Shown: piece by piece, positions 43,936-57,092 of the stretch
How the letters are laid out: the number at the start of each line of letters is the position of its first letter
Position numbering within the stretch: the stretch's first letter is position 1
Source: Clytia hemisphaerica
Taxonomy: Eukaryota > Cnidaria > Hydrozoa > Leptothecata > Clytiidae
Assembly (NCBI GenBank): GCA_902728285.1
Contig: CACVBU010000534.1
Coordinates: 2,255,001 to 2,319,000, forward strand
Length of the DNA: 64,000 nt
Direction of reading: 5' to 3'
Notes under the pieces: model-generated
The model's input: the letters and a program-made list of their open reading frames with translations, nothing else
What the model was told of the DNA's origin: nothing
The model's database searches: none
Translations under genes and position numbers: made by a program

Positions 43936-45078
43936 TTTGAAAATGTTTAAAATACCCCCTTTTATGACCTAATTAATAGTGAAAAGTAAAATCACTTTCC
44001 ACCCAGGACATTCTTGTTCCGAGCCCCCCCCGCTTATTATTTCTTAGGGAAAATGTTTTTGAAACTCCCGTTTTCGTCCTTATTCTGCTGTATTTGCCCC
44101 CTTTTCAAAAGTTTTCCACCCAGGACATTTTTTGTCCCCCCCCTCTCCCGCTTATTATATTAAGTTTTGAGATTTTTCCACCCATCCCGTATATTAGGTA
44201 CCTGAGAGTAATGACCCCCCAATTTATGACTTTTGTCCCAAGAGTCTGAAAAACCATCATTTTCCTAGGGAAAATCACTCAAATTACTCCAACATCCCTT
44301 TATTTTGACCCCCCCCCCATTTTATGATTTTTCTACCAGAGTTTTCAGCCTCCTGCATATTCTACCCCCTACAATTAAGCACTGAAGTGTATTAGGTCAA
44401 ATTGCTTTTTAATAAACTAGGAATTAAAACCAATCCAACTATTTTGACCATGGGAAATTAAATTCAAACTCTTCAGAAAATTCGGCACCTGGGTTAAGCG
44501 GCTAGGTAAAAATGAAACCGATAATCTATTATGCCTAATTGTAGGGTATCTAATAAAATGCGCAGGAGGTAGGACATGGCTAAAAAGGACCGAATTTCAA
44601 AGTTTTTTCGAAAGCCAATTTTAGACAAGACAGGTCAAGAAAGTAACGGGCAAATTATGGTTAAAAACCTTTTAAGGATTTCAGATTATCTCTCCTCCTC
44701 CAAAATTTTTAAACATTCGAAATTTCTTTATGTAAACGCCAAAGAGAATTGAAGTGAAATTAAACACTTTGAATTCAATAAAATCATTTTTTCGGTCCTA
44801 TTTTTTCTAAAGTCAAGATAAAGAAAGATTTATTGCTATCTATCTCAAAGATGCAAGCTATAACACAAAAGGAAAAGTCTAATAAATCTCGAACAATAAA
44901 TTATTAACCCATCCATAATCAAAGAGCCACATCAAGTGGGGAAAAAGGATTCTATATTAGATAAGAAACTATTTGTTTGGTATGGAAAAATAGCCTTGTC
45001 GACTTCAAAGGAATCCAAATTTTTATGGTTTAAAACAAACCTAAATCATACAAAGGAAAAGTAAAAAATCGGGTGCAT
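43936..45078. other. Non-coding stretch with C-homopolymer cluster
   Basis: At 44020-44330 there are four to five C-runs of 6-10 bases, each near GCTTATTAT or ATTTATGA, resembling the interior of the C-run MITE at 5526-5778 but without clear terminal inverted repeats. The rest is AT-rich without genes. Confidence 0.4.
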
Positions 45079-48051
45079 GTCACTAGTCCGACACTTTCTA
45101 GTCCGACAGTAAAATAGTCCGAATCTATAAAATAAATTTAAAATTTGGAAGTCTTTTTTTCCGACGTCACTTTTGTCCGAAAACGAAAGATTTTTGGGTG
45201 TCAAATGTTGAATAAGGGTTTTTCACTGAGATAATATTAATAAAAGTTGATTTTGGCGGAATTTTGACATAATTAGAAATAAAGGAACAATCAGGGTTGT
45301 AAATCACTAAAGAAGAGTCGTAAAAACAGCTAAATCCAATTTCTTGACTCTTGAAAGCCTAATCCTAACAAGCTTACCAAAATTTAAGAAAAGTCGGGTT
45401 TAGGGGCCTAACCTCAAAATCGGAACTTTGGATTTTTATAAAATATGTGACTCCTCTCCCGCGATTTATATTACGTTCCTTATATGTTTTTTTTTTACTC
45501 GTTGTTGGACAAAATATGGTAAAGCGCGCAAAAAATCAAGCCAATGTTGACCATTTCATAAATGTAGACAATCTTAAAAACCTGGATCCAAGATCTTACT
45601 GGAAGAGCATCAAAGTAAATAAAGCTTCAACACAAAAACTATTCACTATCAACGGAAAGACCACAAGCTCAGAAATCACAACAGAATTCCACAATCACTT
45701 TGAAAATCTTTTGAACACACCACGAACTCAAAATATCGATAACACAAAATCGAGAACCAGACTCCAGGAACTACTAACTACCTTAGAAAGATCTACTTCC
45801 ACTGACTTTTACATCTCGGAATGTGACGTTAAACAAGCTATACTTTCTCTATCAAAAAATAAAACTCGGGATCCTTTCAATCTTAGAGCTGAACACTACA
45901 TCCATGCTTCAAATGACGTGTTTATCCAACATATTACAGAATTAATCAATAAACTCTTTCAAACTACCACAATTCCATCGGCGCTGTGTACATCCTAATC
46001 ATCCCTCTTGTCAAAAACCACAAAAACCCTTTCAGATCCCAACAACTACCGTGGCATTAGCATCATCCCAATTATAACTAAGATTGCTGAACTAGTCATA
46101 ATAAAGAAATGTCCAAACATAAAGAACAATAATCCATCTCAATTCGGCTTCGTTAACGGGTCTTCAACAATCCACGCAGAAATCCTCATCCAAGATACGA
46201 TCCATTATTACAATAAGAATGATTCTCCTGTGTACGTTTGTAGTCTCGATGCAGAGAAAGCTTTTGACTGTTGCAATTGGCAGGTGTTATTTGAAAAGTT
46301 ATCAGTCAGAGAAGACATCCCAAATGAAATCCTCAAATTTTTGATAAAACTCTACTTAAACAGTGAATCAGCAATCATGTACAACGGTCATAAAACAAAA
46401 TCTTTCAATCTCAGTCAAGGAGTTAGGCAGGGCTCACTACTCTCACCCTACCTGTATAACTTTTACACAGAAGATCTGCTTGCAAAGATCAAAGATTTAA
46501 AAATTGGAGCAACCTTGGGAAATGGACTGAATACTTCAATAATTGCATATGCTGATGACCTAATTCTGCTCAGCCCAACGCTAAGATCCCTTCAAGTTAT
46601 GATAGACAAATGCATTGAGTACGGCCAGGAACATGGGCTCAAATTCAACCATTCGAAAACACAATTCTGCATTTCGGGAAAGTGTCAACTACCTAAACCC
46701 ACCTTAACTATGTACAACACACAAATCCTTCCGAAACAACAACTCGAACACTTGGGTTTTAAATGGAAAACCGAAAGAAATATCCTCAAACTTAACCATC
46801 ACAAAGATGTACGTTTATCTGAACTTTGGGCCGTTACTTCCTCCTTGATCTCAGTAGGAATCAGAAACACTCACCCAAACACCATAGTACATGTCTTCAA
46901 CACCGTTGTTATACCAAAGCTGCTCTACGGATTAGAAATTGTTAAACTGTCCAACTCCGACATCGCACAACTAGAAGCCCAAGCTAGGTCAAGCCTCAAA
47001 GCACTTATGGGAGTCTCCAAGCACAGTCGAAATCTTATCAGTCAGATCTACAAAATACCAGACACTTCAGCATTAATCAAGAAACGTGCAATGCTACTAC
47101 CACATCAACTACTCAAATGCAACATGTTACGAAACTATCTTCTACACCTAGCAACCCTGGATAGCGCTCAAAGATCCTACTCTTCAATCGATACAGTCTT
47201 TCAATTGTATGCTCAAAATGACTTGTCCATTGTCTCTACCCTAATAGGAAACAAACCAAATATACAGTTTATGAAGCTACCTGAAGAGTCAGAAAACCTT
47301 GAAATCACCAGCTGCAAAACTCACTTAGAAAACTGGCACGTATACGAACATAGAGTTGCATTCAAGGCCCTCCTAGAGGCAAAAATTCAAAGATGAATCT
47401 AGTTTATTTTATGATATATTGGTCTACTGAATAATATAATTATACAATGTTAGGTTTTATATCACTTAAGGTCACTACATACTCCTTGTGAGCTTTCACT
47501 CCCAACTAATCCATTTGCATTTTCCATAGCTCCAGGACAGAATTCTTCAGGACCTCTATTCGTCCTGTTTCTGCCTGTTTTGTCCTATGTTTACATTTTC
47601 GGGGAATCTCCTGCTGAATATTAGTATCTCAATCGGTTAGGTTCTACTTTGTTTTTTGTTTATCTAGAGGGAGATTCCTACAGTCCGGACGGAACGTAAT
47701 CTCGGGAGAAACAACCCTCACCTGCGGATAGGCCCCGTAACGGAGTGTTGTTTCTTCCCAGAGCCCGCTTTTCGCCCTTAGTGGTCTACTGATCACTATT
47801 CTGTTCGCACGCACTTTAAAAAACGAAAACTTATTTTTTTTCTAGATATATTTAGGATTTTTCTCTTCTTTTTTTTTTTTAAATGTAAATATTTACCCTC
47901 AGAGACTTATTATATATACTGATATATACCAGATTATTGGTGGCAAAAGAGAACAAGAAAAAAAAAAAATTGTTGTCGGAATACTGACGCATTCGTCAAA
48001 CCCAACGTCGGACATTTATACTGTCGGACTAGAAAGTGTCGGACTACTGAC
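45079..48051. mobile_element. TIR element split by a LINE insertion
   Basis: GTCACT and then AGTCCGACACTTTCTAGTCC-GACAGTA at 45079-45111 has its reverse complement at 48019-48051 with one mismatch. AGTCCGACA is itself repeated within each arm. Inside, AGTCCGAA-type motifs recur near both ends. The bulk between about 45440 and 47970 is a LINE with its A-tail, so the original element was probably a MITE of a few hundred bases. Confidence 0.75.
45447..47396 (+). pseudogene. LINE reverse transcriptase (YADD type)
   Basis: The first part (to 45998) reads DPRSYWKSIKVNKAS..NGKTTSSEITTEFHNHF and ends in frame-shifted sequence. Two frame changes at about 45985 and 46030 bracket an IIPLVKNHK segment. 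From 46035 the frame is open to 47396: LSDPNNYRGISIIP, VCSLDAEKAFDCCNW, GVRQGSLLSPYLYNFYTEDL, the catalytic SIIAYADDLILLSP, then a C-terminal domain with YGLEIVKLSNSDIAQLEAQ and a final WHVYEHRVAFKALLEAK. A poly(A) tract at about 47957-47969 marks the 3' end. It is 5'-truncated and its endonuclease is missing. The clade is uncertain. Confidence 0.8.
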
Positions 48052-48659
48052 GACCTCCCAAAAAATCATCTGATCTGGGTTTCCTAGTACTGTCTTTTAA
48101 TAAACTTTCATCAGTCAACAGTAAAACCAACACAAACTTACTTTAAAGGTCAACTCCAGATAGGAAAAATTCTTTCCTTTTGCTGTTTTGAGCTGTCGTT
48201 TCGAAGGCACGAGGTGTTAGGAAGAAAGAGCCGGCGCGAGTTTGAAACTTCCAAACCAGATGGGATTATTATTAAAATACCGAACAAGTTCTTTATAGGA
48301 TGGTTCTCATTATTTTTCATTCAGCAATTTATTACAATTTAGAACTTCGACTTCCGTAAACCGGTTTAAACCAGTGTTGAAACTGGTGGCGCTCGCTACT
48401 TCCACCGGTGTTCCATGGTTTGTTATGGTGTCAGTGACACGAAAATTCAACAAGTTAGCACCGGTGGAAGCAAAACACCAGTGTTAACCGGTAGGTAGTA
48501 AAATGAACACCGGTAGGTATTCTAGTGTGTTGAAAATCGCGTGGCATGACACAAATGTTTATAGGATGTTTTTATAAAATATATGATTGGTGTTGAAACA
48601 AATATGTTACTTTCGTTTGAGGTACGAATTAGAAAATAAACACAATTTTTTCCCAAGTA
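48052..48659. other. Non-coding stretch with an ACCGGT inverted-repeat patch
   Basis: At 48358-48500 ACCGGTTTAAACCAGTGTTG and CTTCCACCGGTG are mirrored imperfectly by CACCGGTGGAAG and CACCAGTGTTAACCGGT, a small possible MITE. Otherwise featureless. Confidence 0.45.
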
Positions 48660-49200
48660 TGCGTTTTTTTATTTTTAGAACAGATACCCCCATTTTCCAG
48701 GGTTCCAATTTTCTACCTAGAACAGATCAAATAATCACTATTCGTTACTAGAACAGATCGTGTTTATCCAGCCCAATCAAAGCTAAAGCCAATAGAGTTG
48801 ATACTATTTTCTGATAAAGGAATAGAACAGATCATAAAAATTACTTTTCTTGTAAGTATCTGTTCTTACTTGCCAGCTGGAAATAATGTTAGAACAAATC
48901 CCTAATTTCCAGCTGGAAACCTTTATAACAGATAACGACATTCCAGCTGGAAAACTTATAGAGCAGATCAAATCAATGACCAAAGCGGCCAGCAGGGGCA
49001 AGGTTTAGAACAGATAGTATTTTCCCAGCTGGACCAAAATTGGGAACCATATATTTTACGGAAAAGATCGACCATAAATTTTGCTTAGAACTGATGGAAA
49101 ATTTCCAGGTGGCAGATTTTTATGTAAAAACAGATCAATAATTTCTAGGTAGACAAATTTCCTGTTTTTCTTAGAACATATCGCTATTTTCAGCTGGAAC
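48660..49200. repeat. Degenerate minisatellite (AGAACAGATC...CCAGCTGGAA)
   Basis: About eleven degenerate units of roughly 45-50 bp contain TAGAACAGATC followed by TTTCCAGCTGGAA or its variants. CCAGCTGG is a palindrome. The minus-strand open frame across it (48804-49001) has no motif. Confidence 0.75.
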
Positions 49201-49354
49201 ATGCCTTTAGAGCATCAATCAATCACGTTGTTCTAGGATCAATGGCGCAATGAGCAATGACATGAACCAAACTTTGTTAGATTACATGAGAAAAAAGCAA
49301 ACGCGCACATCTGATTGGGGTCTCCATCTAACATCATTAGAAAGTATGCTGAAG

Positions 49355-49866
49355 TGGTTTCATGCGTATGAACACGCCAACTATCACTACTAAGTCTTAA
49401 AACATCAATTGTGGACACGGTTGATGTTTTTTATCCACAGTCAATCATTTTTATGGACAGTCAATCATTTTTATGGACGGGCAATATCCAAACATCGACT
49501 GTCAATACTTTTCATCAACTGTCAATATCCAGATATCAACAGTCAATATCCAGACATCAGCAGTCAATATCCAGACATCAGCAGTCAATATCCAAACATC
49601 GACTGTCAATATCCAAACATCGACTGTCAATACTTTTCATCAACTGTTGAGATTATTTAATTGACTGCTGATGTCTGGATATTGACTGTTGATATCTGGA
49701 TATTGACAGTTGATGAAAAGTATTGACAGTCGATGTTTGGATATTGCCCGTCCATAAAAATGATTGACTGTCCATAAAAATGATTGACTGTGGATAAAAA
49801 ACATCAACCGTGTCCACAATTGATGTTTTCAGGCCTAGTAGTGTATGTTCGTATACTCGCCATTTC
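49355..49866. mobile_element. Foldback element with 170 bp perfect arms
   Basis: Bases 49399-49568 and 49660-49829 appear to be exact reverse complements with a 91 bp spacer. Outward, the pairing continues imperfectly to about 49355 and 49866 (CACTACTA on both arms). The arms are themselves made of 18-21 bp motifs such as CAATATCCAGACATCAGCAG and CAATCATTTTTATGGACAGT. The open frames inside arise from these repeats. It resembles foldback-type transposons. Confidence 0.9.
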
Positions 49867-49949
49867 AAATATTGTTTGTCAAGTCAACAAAACTGAGTTA
49901 GAGGAGGGAGATTTCTTTCGCGTGAAAACGTACTGTCGGCTCTTTCAAT

Positions 49950-51306
49950 ATGCTACCACCCGGCCATGTTATTGAGCAAACAATAAACAAGGATCAGAAA
50001 GGACTGGGTGGCATCATTGGTTTCAGTACCTCAGAGCATACTTTCCAACAACGGATTTTAACAAGCCATATCGCTGCCGAGATTTCAGCCGACTTGAAGG
50101 AAATTCTAACTACCGGTTCAAAACTTAAAGATCTAAATATAACGATGCGATCCCGTGACGAAGAAGACATCATCAAGTGCCAGTGGTCAAACCAAGGTTT
50201 TTCGTCTGAGACGGAAAACGAATTTTACATAGCAATTTCAGTACATAATTGGGCATGTCCAACTATTTGTTGAAATGGCTGCTATCATAGCATAAATGCG
50301 TCAAAATGAATAGAACGCTGTTCCACAAGCTGGTATCTCTCGAGAACATGGATTTGTCGTATCTTTTATCAAAAATGAATTTTACTGTTGATGAAATTCT
50401 CAATTTCAAAACGCTATTCAAACCAACCTCCTCGATGGTGCAAACTCCTGCTTCTTCAAGAAGAAAACGTTCACTTTCCATGATTCTGTTTTCCAGAAGC
50501 GTATTTGAATCGAAAGAAAAATCAAGTACGAATTCATTTGTTCTTACGATCCATACAGTATTTTGCCCCGTAGTAACTGAGTATAATAAACCTAAGTGCC
50601 CTTGAGCTGGAAAAAAATGTACCTTAACTGGATTAACTTTTTGCTTATCATCAAATCAAATAATTTATAATAACTTGATTACTTTTGCTATCAATGCTTT
50701 TGCAATTGTAAATAAGTATTTCCTCAAAAACGAAGAATAACTTTTTCCCTCTTCCACGCTGTATGTATTGAGCACTGAAATTATATTGTTTACTCTTTGT
50801 TCCTCCTTTCCATTTTATTGCAAAGATGTTCTTAATCATATATTGATGTTCGTTACATTTTTCACTCTTCCTCGCCGAGAAAAAGTGTCTCAGGTCAGAA
50901 TGTAGAAAACGATGGCTAGACAGTGAGGATTTTCCAAAATTTGATCGTGACAAGGATAAAGTGGAAAAAGAAAGGGGTGAGCGAAGTTGATCCAAATGAA
51001 ATACGTGTCCAAGTCCTTGATCACATGCAATATCGTAGAAAGGTATTTATTTCATTTTCACATACACATATATATTCTTTTAACTCGAACCCTGAGAAAT
51101 CTTTTTGATATAACCTTAATTTGTATTCTTTTGAAATGGTATTCAGATTGCACAGAAATATTTCAAAAAAAGTGCTCAATAACTACAACTACTGTCGCAT
51201 CATGTTTACTTTCAATATAATAACTTTGTATATTCTTCAATAGGAAACTGTTAAAGGAAGGAAAGATCAGTCATCAATAAAAGACATCACAAAGAAACTT
51301 GAAAAG
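49950..51306 (+). pseudogene. Fragmentary exons upstream of the helicase
   Basis: A frame at 49950-50273 reads KGLGGIIGFSTSEHTFQQRI, LTSHIAAEISADLKEIL and SRDEEDIIKCQWSNQG. A second at 50306-50605 has LENMDLSYLLSKM and SSRRKRSLSMILFSR. At about 50880-51046 KCLRSECRKRWLDSEDFPKF, an indel and then SEVDPNEIRVQVLDHMQYRR abut a GTATTT donor. A TTCAATAG acceptor at about 51243 starts ETVKGRKDQSSIKDITKKLE with a GTAATC donor after AAG. These look like real exons of one damaged, unrecognised gene. GIIGF-type motifs remind me of uncharacterised invertebrate proteins, without a name. Confidence 0.4.
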
Positions 51307-51808
51307 GTAATCCTTTTTATTTCAATTTGACAGTATTCTCGACTTAGTACTTTTTTTTGAAGTAAGGAAAATGTTGAAGGAAATTGAAAAAAAAATAGAA
51401 AATGAGTTCCAGAGATATGGAAGAATATTTTACTTGCTTTTTTTAACTTTTTAATTAAATTCTCAAAGCATTCTAAGAGTGGGGGGTTCATTAGTCAGAA
51501 AGTCTGCCGTATACTATCTTCGCTTTTTTGATTTGATTGATAGCGCTTCGATAGAACGTCAGAGGGAACCTCTCGACAGATTTCTGTCGGCGCATGCGTC
51601 AACTCTTGGAATTATTCAAATTGCCGTGGTTGTTGAACCGAAGAAAACATTATTAGGCGATTACACTCTAATTTATTTTAGTGAAAACAACCGCGGTCTA
51701 ATTATTGGATTTGAGCGCCGTAAATCAAAACAAATCAGTTTAGTGAATGGAAGGAGAAGCAGCCAAGTTAAAAGTTAAAAAATATTAGAAGCAAGAAGTG
51801 AATTAAAA

Positions 51809-54296
51809 ATGGAAAAATTGAAGAAGAAACACATCAGATTTCACGTTGAAAAGATCATGGAGGTCTTTGATTTTTCTATCAAAGAAAAACAGTTTGATGC
51901 AGTGTGCAATATCATACGTGGCAACGATACTTTGTGCATTTTACCAACGTCATTTGGAAAAAGTTTAATTTATCAAATGCGGCTGTGCTAGCCAAAAATT
52001 TAGGCTTGGCATCTTCTCCTTTGGTAATCGTGGTTTCACCACTGGTTGCATTGATCAAGGACCAAATTTATGAGGCTAACAGCTCACCACTTGGTTTGAA
52101 AGCTTGTGCAATCCAAGAAGATATGAAGGGTTTCAACATGGTTTTTGGCACCCCAGAGACATGGCTCCAAAACAAACAGGCTCAAAACTTTTTGAAGTCA
52201 TCTTTGGTCAAGAAAAACTTGGTTTGTTTGGTGGTTGATGAGGTTCACAAGGTTACTTGGTACGATTTTAAAGCATTTCTATCTCATCTGTTTTATAGCA
52301 TAGGTCGATATAGTTCACAATATTTCTTCAGAGCAAACAAGAAAAATCTTTCTCCAGCATACTGTACTCTTCTAGTCATTAAACCATGATATATGAGTCT
52401 AACATCTGTTGTAGCTGGTTTTTACAAATATCTTGACACAATAAGTATATATGTATTATTATTACCTTAAATTTTTTTTTCAGGGGTGAAGCATCCAAGA
52501 CCTTTGGAAAGACAGAAGCTGCCTTTAGAGAATCCTTTGCCCGGATATCAGAATTACGCTCTATATGTAGGTCTGATTTACCAGTTTTGGCTATCAGTGC
52601 CACGGTTAATGCTGACTTAACTGAACTTGTCATGAACAGTGTTGAACTGTCCAAATCTGTGAGAATTGTTGCCGCTTGCAGTGACAGACCCAATATTAAA
52701 CTGAATATTGTGAACATTAAAGACAAAGACAACTACGCCTCTTTACGATGGCTCGTCAAGCTTGGAAGTAATTTTAAAGTACTTATTTATTGCAGGTCAA
52801 TGGAATTATGTGGTCGTCTATACACTGTTCTAATATCATTTTTTCGTGAACATTTTGAGAACCCTGAAAGTATTGTGGCAATGTTTCATGCAGAAACCCC
52901 TTCTTCATGTAAGGACGAGGTATTGAAATCTTTGCGGGTTGAGAATTCAACAAAAAGGATCATAATTTGTACGAGTGCCCTTGAATGTGGTGTAAATGTT
53001 AAGAATGTTCGTTATGTTTTACATTATGGACCCTCATACGACGTTGTTGATTATTGTCAACAAATTGGGAGGGCTGGTAGAAATACTAATCAACAATGTC
53101 ATGCCATACTTTATACATATGCAAATGCTAAAAGAAATGTATCTATGAATCTGAAATCTTACATGCAAAGTACTACATGCTTGAGATCAGCACTTTACTC
53201 ACAATTTAACGAGATTAATAACGCAATTCAATCACTGGAATCAAAACATAATTGCTGCACAATATGTTCTATTACATGCGTCTGTGGTGATTGTCCGATA
53301 CAAATATTTGAGGTATTTTATTTTTGAGTATAAATTTTGTAGAAATTAAAATTTTATTCTTGCAAAAGAATTGATCCGGGCACTCTCCATTAACAGTACT
53401 TCTGTCTTTGAAAGTGTTACTTGAAGAAGTCTTCAAAAAATTAACTGTTAATTACAGGTTTTCTTTATGTGATAGTAACTGATAGGCCATAATGTAAAAT
53501 ATAAACTTTGGTAAAATTTTGTAGGGTAAATTTTGTGGTATCAGGGGGGGGGGGTCAGTAGTAAATTCTCAGACATAATCAGGTTGACTATACCGTGGTG
53601 GTGTGACAAAAAATGGAAACAAATTTTTACTACCCAGGGTAGTAAAAATAATAAATAGGTGGTATCTATGTGTAAATTTTTGAAAACTTTTACTACTACT
53701 GCTACTACTACTACCCTGGCATAATCTGCTCAAATTTATGCATTAATGATACTTCCTTAGTGCTTAGTCCTTAGTCTTTCAATGAGTTTTTGGGAAAAGT
53801 TTTGTGTGTTTTTTTTTTAATCTTTTACTCATGGCACCCAAATTCAATGCCTGCAAAATTCAATCCCATTGAAGTACATCTTTTGTAATGATTTTATTTT
53901 CTTAACAGGAGAGAGAAGCTCGAAAAATGATGCATGGTTCCAATGTTAGACATTGCTCAGATGAACAAAGACAAATAATTAAAGATATGGTTGTAGGATA
54001 CCAAGAGAGTCCACTGGATTGTGTGTCCCCCAAGCATTGCAACTGGTTTAACTTACGAAAAGATCGATAGGATTGTTGCTAATATTGAAAAAATCAACTC
54101 AAAAGCGTTTCTGGTCAAAATTGGTATTGTAGAGAACAAAACAGCAAACAAAATATTACAGATTCTAAATATGGTATTTAATGATATGGAAATTTCTGAA
54201 GACACACCTATTGAAAGTATGGTTTTGGATAAAAATTTCTTTTCGGATAATGATTCTCTGGCATCTTTGATATTTACTGATAGTGATGATGAGTGA
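51809..54296 (+). pseudogene. RecQ-type DNA helicase, three exons, two frameshifts
   Basis: Exon 1 (51809-52259) has a Q-motif-like FSIKEKQFDAVCNII, motif I LPTSFGKSLIYQ, a one-base deletion near 51980, motif Ia VVSPLVALIKDQ, MVFGTPETWL and motif II VVDEVHKVTW (DEVH). The donor at 52260 joins the acceptor at 52483 in phase. Exon 2 (52484-53312) has GEASKTFGKTEAAFRES, SAT motif III, VLIYCRSMELC, CTSALECGVNVKNVRYVLHY and motif VI QQIGRAGRNTNQ, then a Cys cluster CCTICSITCVCGDCP as in RecQ zinc-binding regions. Exon 3 (53909-54296) has a frame change near 54025 and an acidic DSDDE end. It would unwind DNA using ATP; the frameshifts (if not assembly errors) disable it. It converges on the DUF6589-like gene. 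Confidence 0.8.
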
Positions 54297-54610
54297 AATT
54301 TAGATTTTTTTACATTTTTTTTATTTATTTTTTCATTGTATATAAAGTATTTCAAACAAAGAATTTTTATTTGAAACAAGAAATAAGCTCGATTTGATTA
54401 AGAAAATTTTCAAAAAAAAATTTAGACAAAATTATTTACACAAAAATTTCATAATTTTTCAAACTGCTGTGGACCAATCTGGATTTAGCCGTTCTGCCTT
54501 CAAATGCTTTATCATATTAAAATAATTCTAAAATGTTAAGATTGGTCTTGAGGTAATTTGAAAGGTCCTAAGTTTTCTTTAGTTTATTAATTGTTCTTGT
54601 AAATTATTGA
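54297..54610. other. Shared 3' spacer between two convergent genes
   Basis: Very AT-rich. It contains AATTTTTA/TTTATT runs that could provide polyadenylation signals for both converging genes. No gene. Confidence 0.5.
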
Positions 54611-57092
54611 CTAATGAAAGGAGACTTCTCTTGTAGCACTTGTATCGGTTTCGAGTTCATCACTATCAGAGTCAGAATCGTCACTTTCAGAGTCCGATTC
54701 TTCACTCCAACGTCAGTTTCTCGTCGATTTCCTCCTCTTCCTCGTCGTCAAATACATAAATGTTTTCCTTCAATTCGCGACGTTTTCTCGAAACCTGTCA
54801 TAAAATTATCATTTAAACAAACAAAAAATTCGCTTGTTGAATTTACCAAATGATTCGTATTCTCTGCCAGCTTTTCTCTCGAATGTGGGCAATCGGCAAC
54901 ATATGCGAGTGAAAGTTTCTTGATGTCTTTAGCTGAAGCTTTTGATCTTTTAGATCCTCGTATTTCTTTAATTTGCAATGTGTCCCCGAAATTTTGACTT
55001 TTTTTGTAGATTTTTATTGAAAAGGCTAGTCTCTTAGCATTTTCTTTGTTTAAACTGCTATGTAAAGGTTTTAAAAGTCCTCAAAAATCTGTTCAGATGC
55101 TCAAGATGTAAGTCGCGTGATATGTTTCGACCACGAAAAACCATGGGTATTAACAAATCTGCCCCAAATTCACTTGAATGCCTTTTCAGGCTTATTTTCT
55201 ATGGTTGTAAGTAAATTCAATATTGCGAGTCCATATTTATGATGTCTTGTCGCCCTGAAGTAAAGAAGGACTATTTGTACGAATTCATTAATCGCTCTCC
55301 GTCTCCTTCTCTAATTGCATCGTGAATGTTCTGAGCAATAAATTCATGGTTAGTAATGCTTCTTGGTAATTCATCACGTAGTCCTGGTTTGAATTATCTT
55401 CCACATTAGAATCCCTGAACAAAGAAATGAAAATTATCAAACTTTTTTTGATTATTTTTTCTAAGTTTGATCTTGTACAATCGAAGAGGGGTTACCATAG
55501 CTGTAGAAGATTTTTATATTATGAGAAAAGTTTTTAGTGATCAAATCAAACAATATAATTATCATTATTATCTATTGAACAGAGGCTGCAGAAAAAAAAT
55601 TCTAACTGACACAGATAAAGTTCTATGAGACTCACCGATAAAAAGAATGTATCATTTGTTCGTGAAGATTTCGCTCTTGTTCGTTTTGGAAGGGTTGATG
55701 ATTGCATTTAACGCAAAAGAAAAAACGTGCTTTTGGTTTTTCTGGGTCAGTTGAAGGTCGTTCTTTTTCTTTTTCGGTTTGATATATAACGGTGAAGCTT
55801 AAAGAAAAAAAGCGTGTTGATTATACATATATTTCAGCAGAGCTTCAAATCCGAGTCCAAAATGGATACACCTTTTTCTAAGCATTTAGAGTTGTTTTAG
55901 TTATGCTTAGCCATAATTTTTCATAGGTTTAGATTTATACTTATCATAAGCTCACTTTTCCGAATAAATCCCATTTTGCTACAGATTTTAATAAAAACCA
56001 GATTTCTTAATTCGAGAAGAGAAACGACGAAAAAATATCACGATAAAATACGCTTGCTTTATAATGGACATAAAACAGGTGAATAAGAATAGAATTTCGA
56101 TTAGTACAGTACTAGGAGCTTTCAGATGATGATAATTCTCTATCCTTACTTTTCGACAATGTATCGCGCAATTTTCTGTACGTATTCTTGTATCATTTCT
56201 GGTTTTCCATTTTTTATTTCATCTGGTATCGGGTCATCTAGAAAGAAAATTGTTATCTTTATTCGAACAATATAATTTTTTTATATATAACACTTTAAGA
56301 TAAATCAACCGTTAGCGATTCCAGAAGGCAAAATAAAAATCTTTTAAGTTCTTACAAAGAAAGTATAATACCTTCAAAATTTTTCATGTTTAAATAACTC
56401 ATCGTTATTGCTGCAATTTGACCATCAAGCTCTTTATCGGTGTACTCTGTGTAAGCGTTCATTGCCTTGTGTGGCCCTTTTTTGGCGTTTGAAGTCTTCA
56501 TCACGTTCATCGCCCACGTCACGGCATATCACGTTCGCTCGAGAATCGAAGAATCTTGCCTTAAAAAGCAATCCCACACATAATGTCCGAGCTCCAACAT
56601 GTCTGAAAAATCAAATGAAGAATTCCAAAGATATGAAATAATTCAAAAGTATTTAATTCAATTCTTCTGAAATAAAACTGTCAGAGACATAGAAACTTTA
56701 TTTCATCGTGATCATACAATCGTATTGTTATCTCTATTCTCTCCTATCAACAATCAGATTAACATTTGAAATAATATAAAAGGTAAAAGGTTTACTTGTA
56801 TGGAGCATTAACGCCTTTAATTGCTCCATTTATGGCATGCGTTAAAACTGGGCAAATTCTTTCTACTTCTTTATAAAAGGCAAAATCATTAAATGTGACC
56901 AGTGAGTCAACAGAAGTATCTTTCATGAACGTCTGTTGCTCAAGTTTTCCAATCTCGGATTCACAAACTTCCGCGACCTTTTTCTTGAATTCTTCAGCCT
57001 CCTTCGCTTGCCTTTCTTGCTCCTGAATTAACTGATTGAAATGAAAAATTTTTAATAACATCGTAATATGCACTTGTTTAATGAGCCCCAAA

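Noticed and set aside
47690-47800. Less AT-rich structured block considered as an RNA gene
   Set aside because: It lies in the 3' UTR of the LINE between its stop codon and A-tail, and no tRNA or other RNA signature could be recognised.
49409-49868. Several overlapping frames in and around the foldback element
   Set aside because: They appear as mirror images on both strands because the arms are inverted copies. Their residues simply reflect the 21 bp subrepeats.
51479-51778. Open frame of about 100 codons just upstream of the helicase
   Set aside because: It starts without ATG, shows no motif and has no clear splice link to the helicase ATG at 51809.
54614-54853. Plus-strand serine/arginine-like frame
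   Set aside because: It is the complement of the acidic last exon of the minus-strand DUF6589-like gene, which has matching splice sites and phase.
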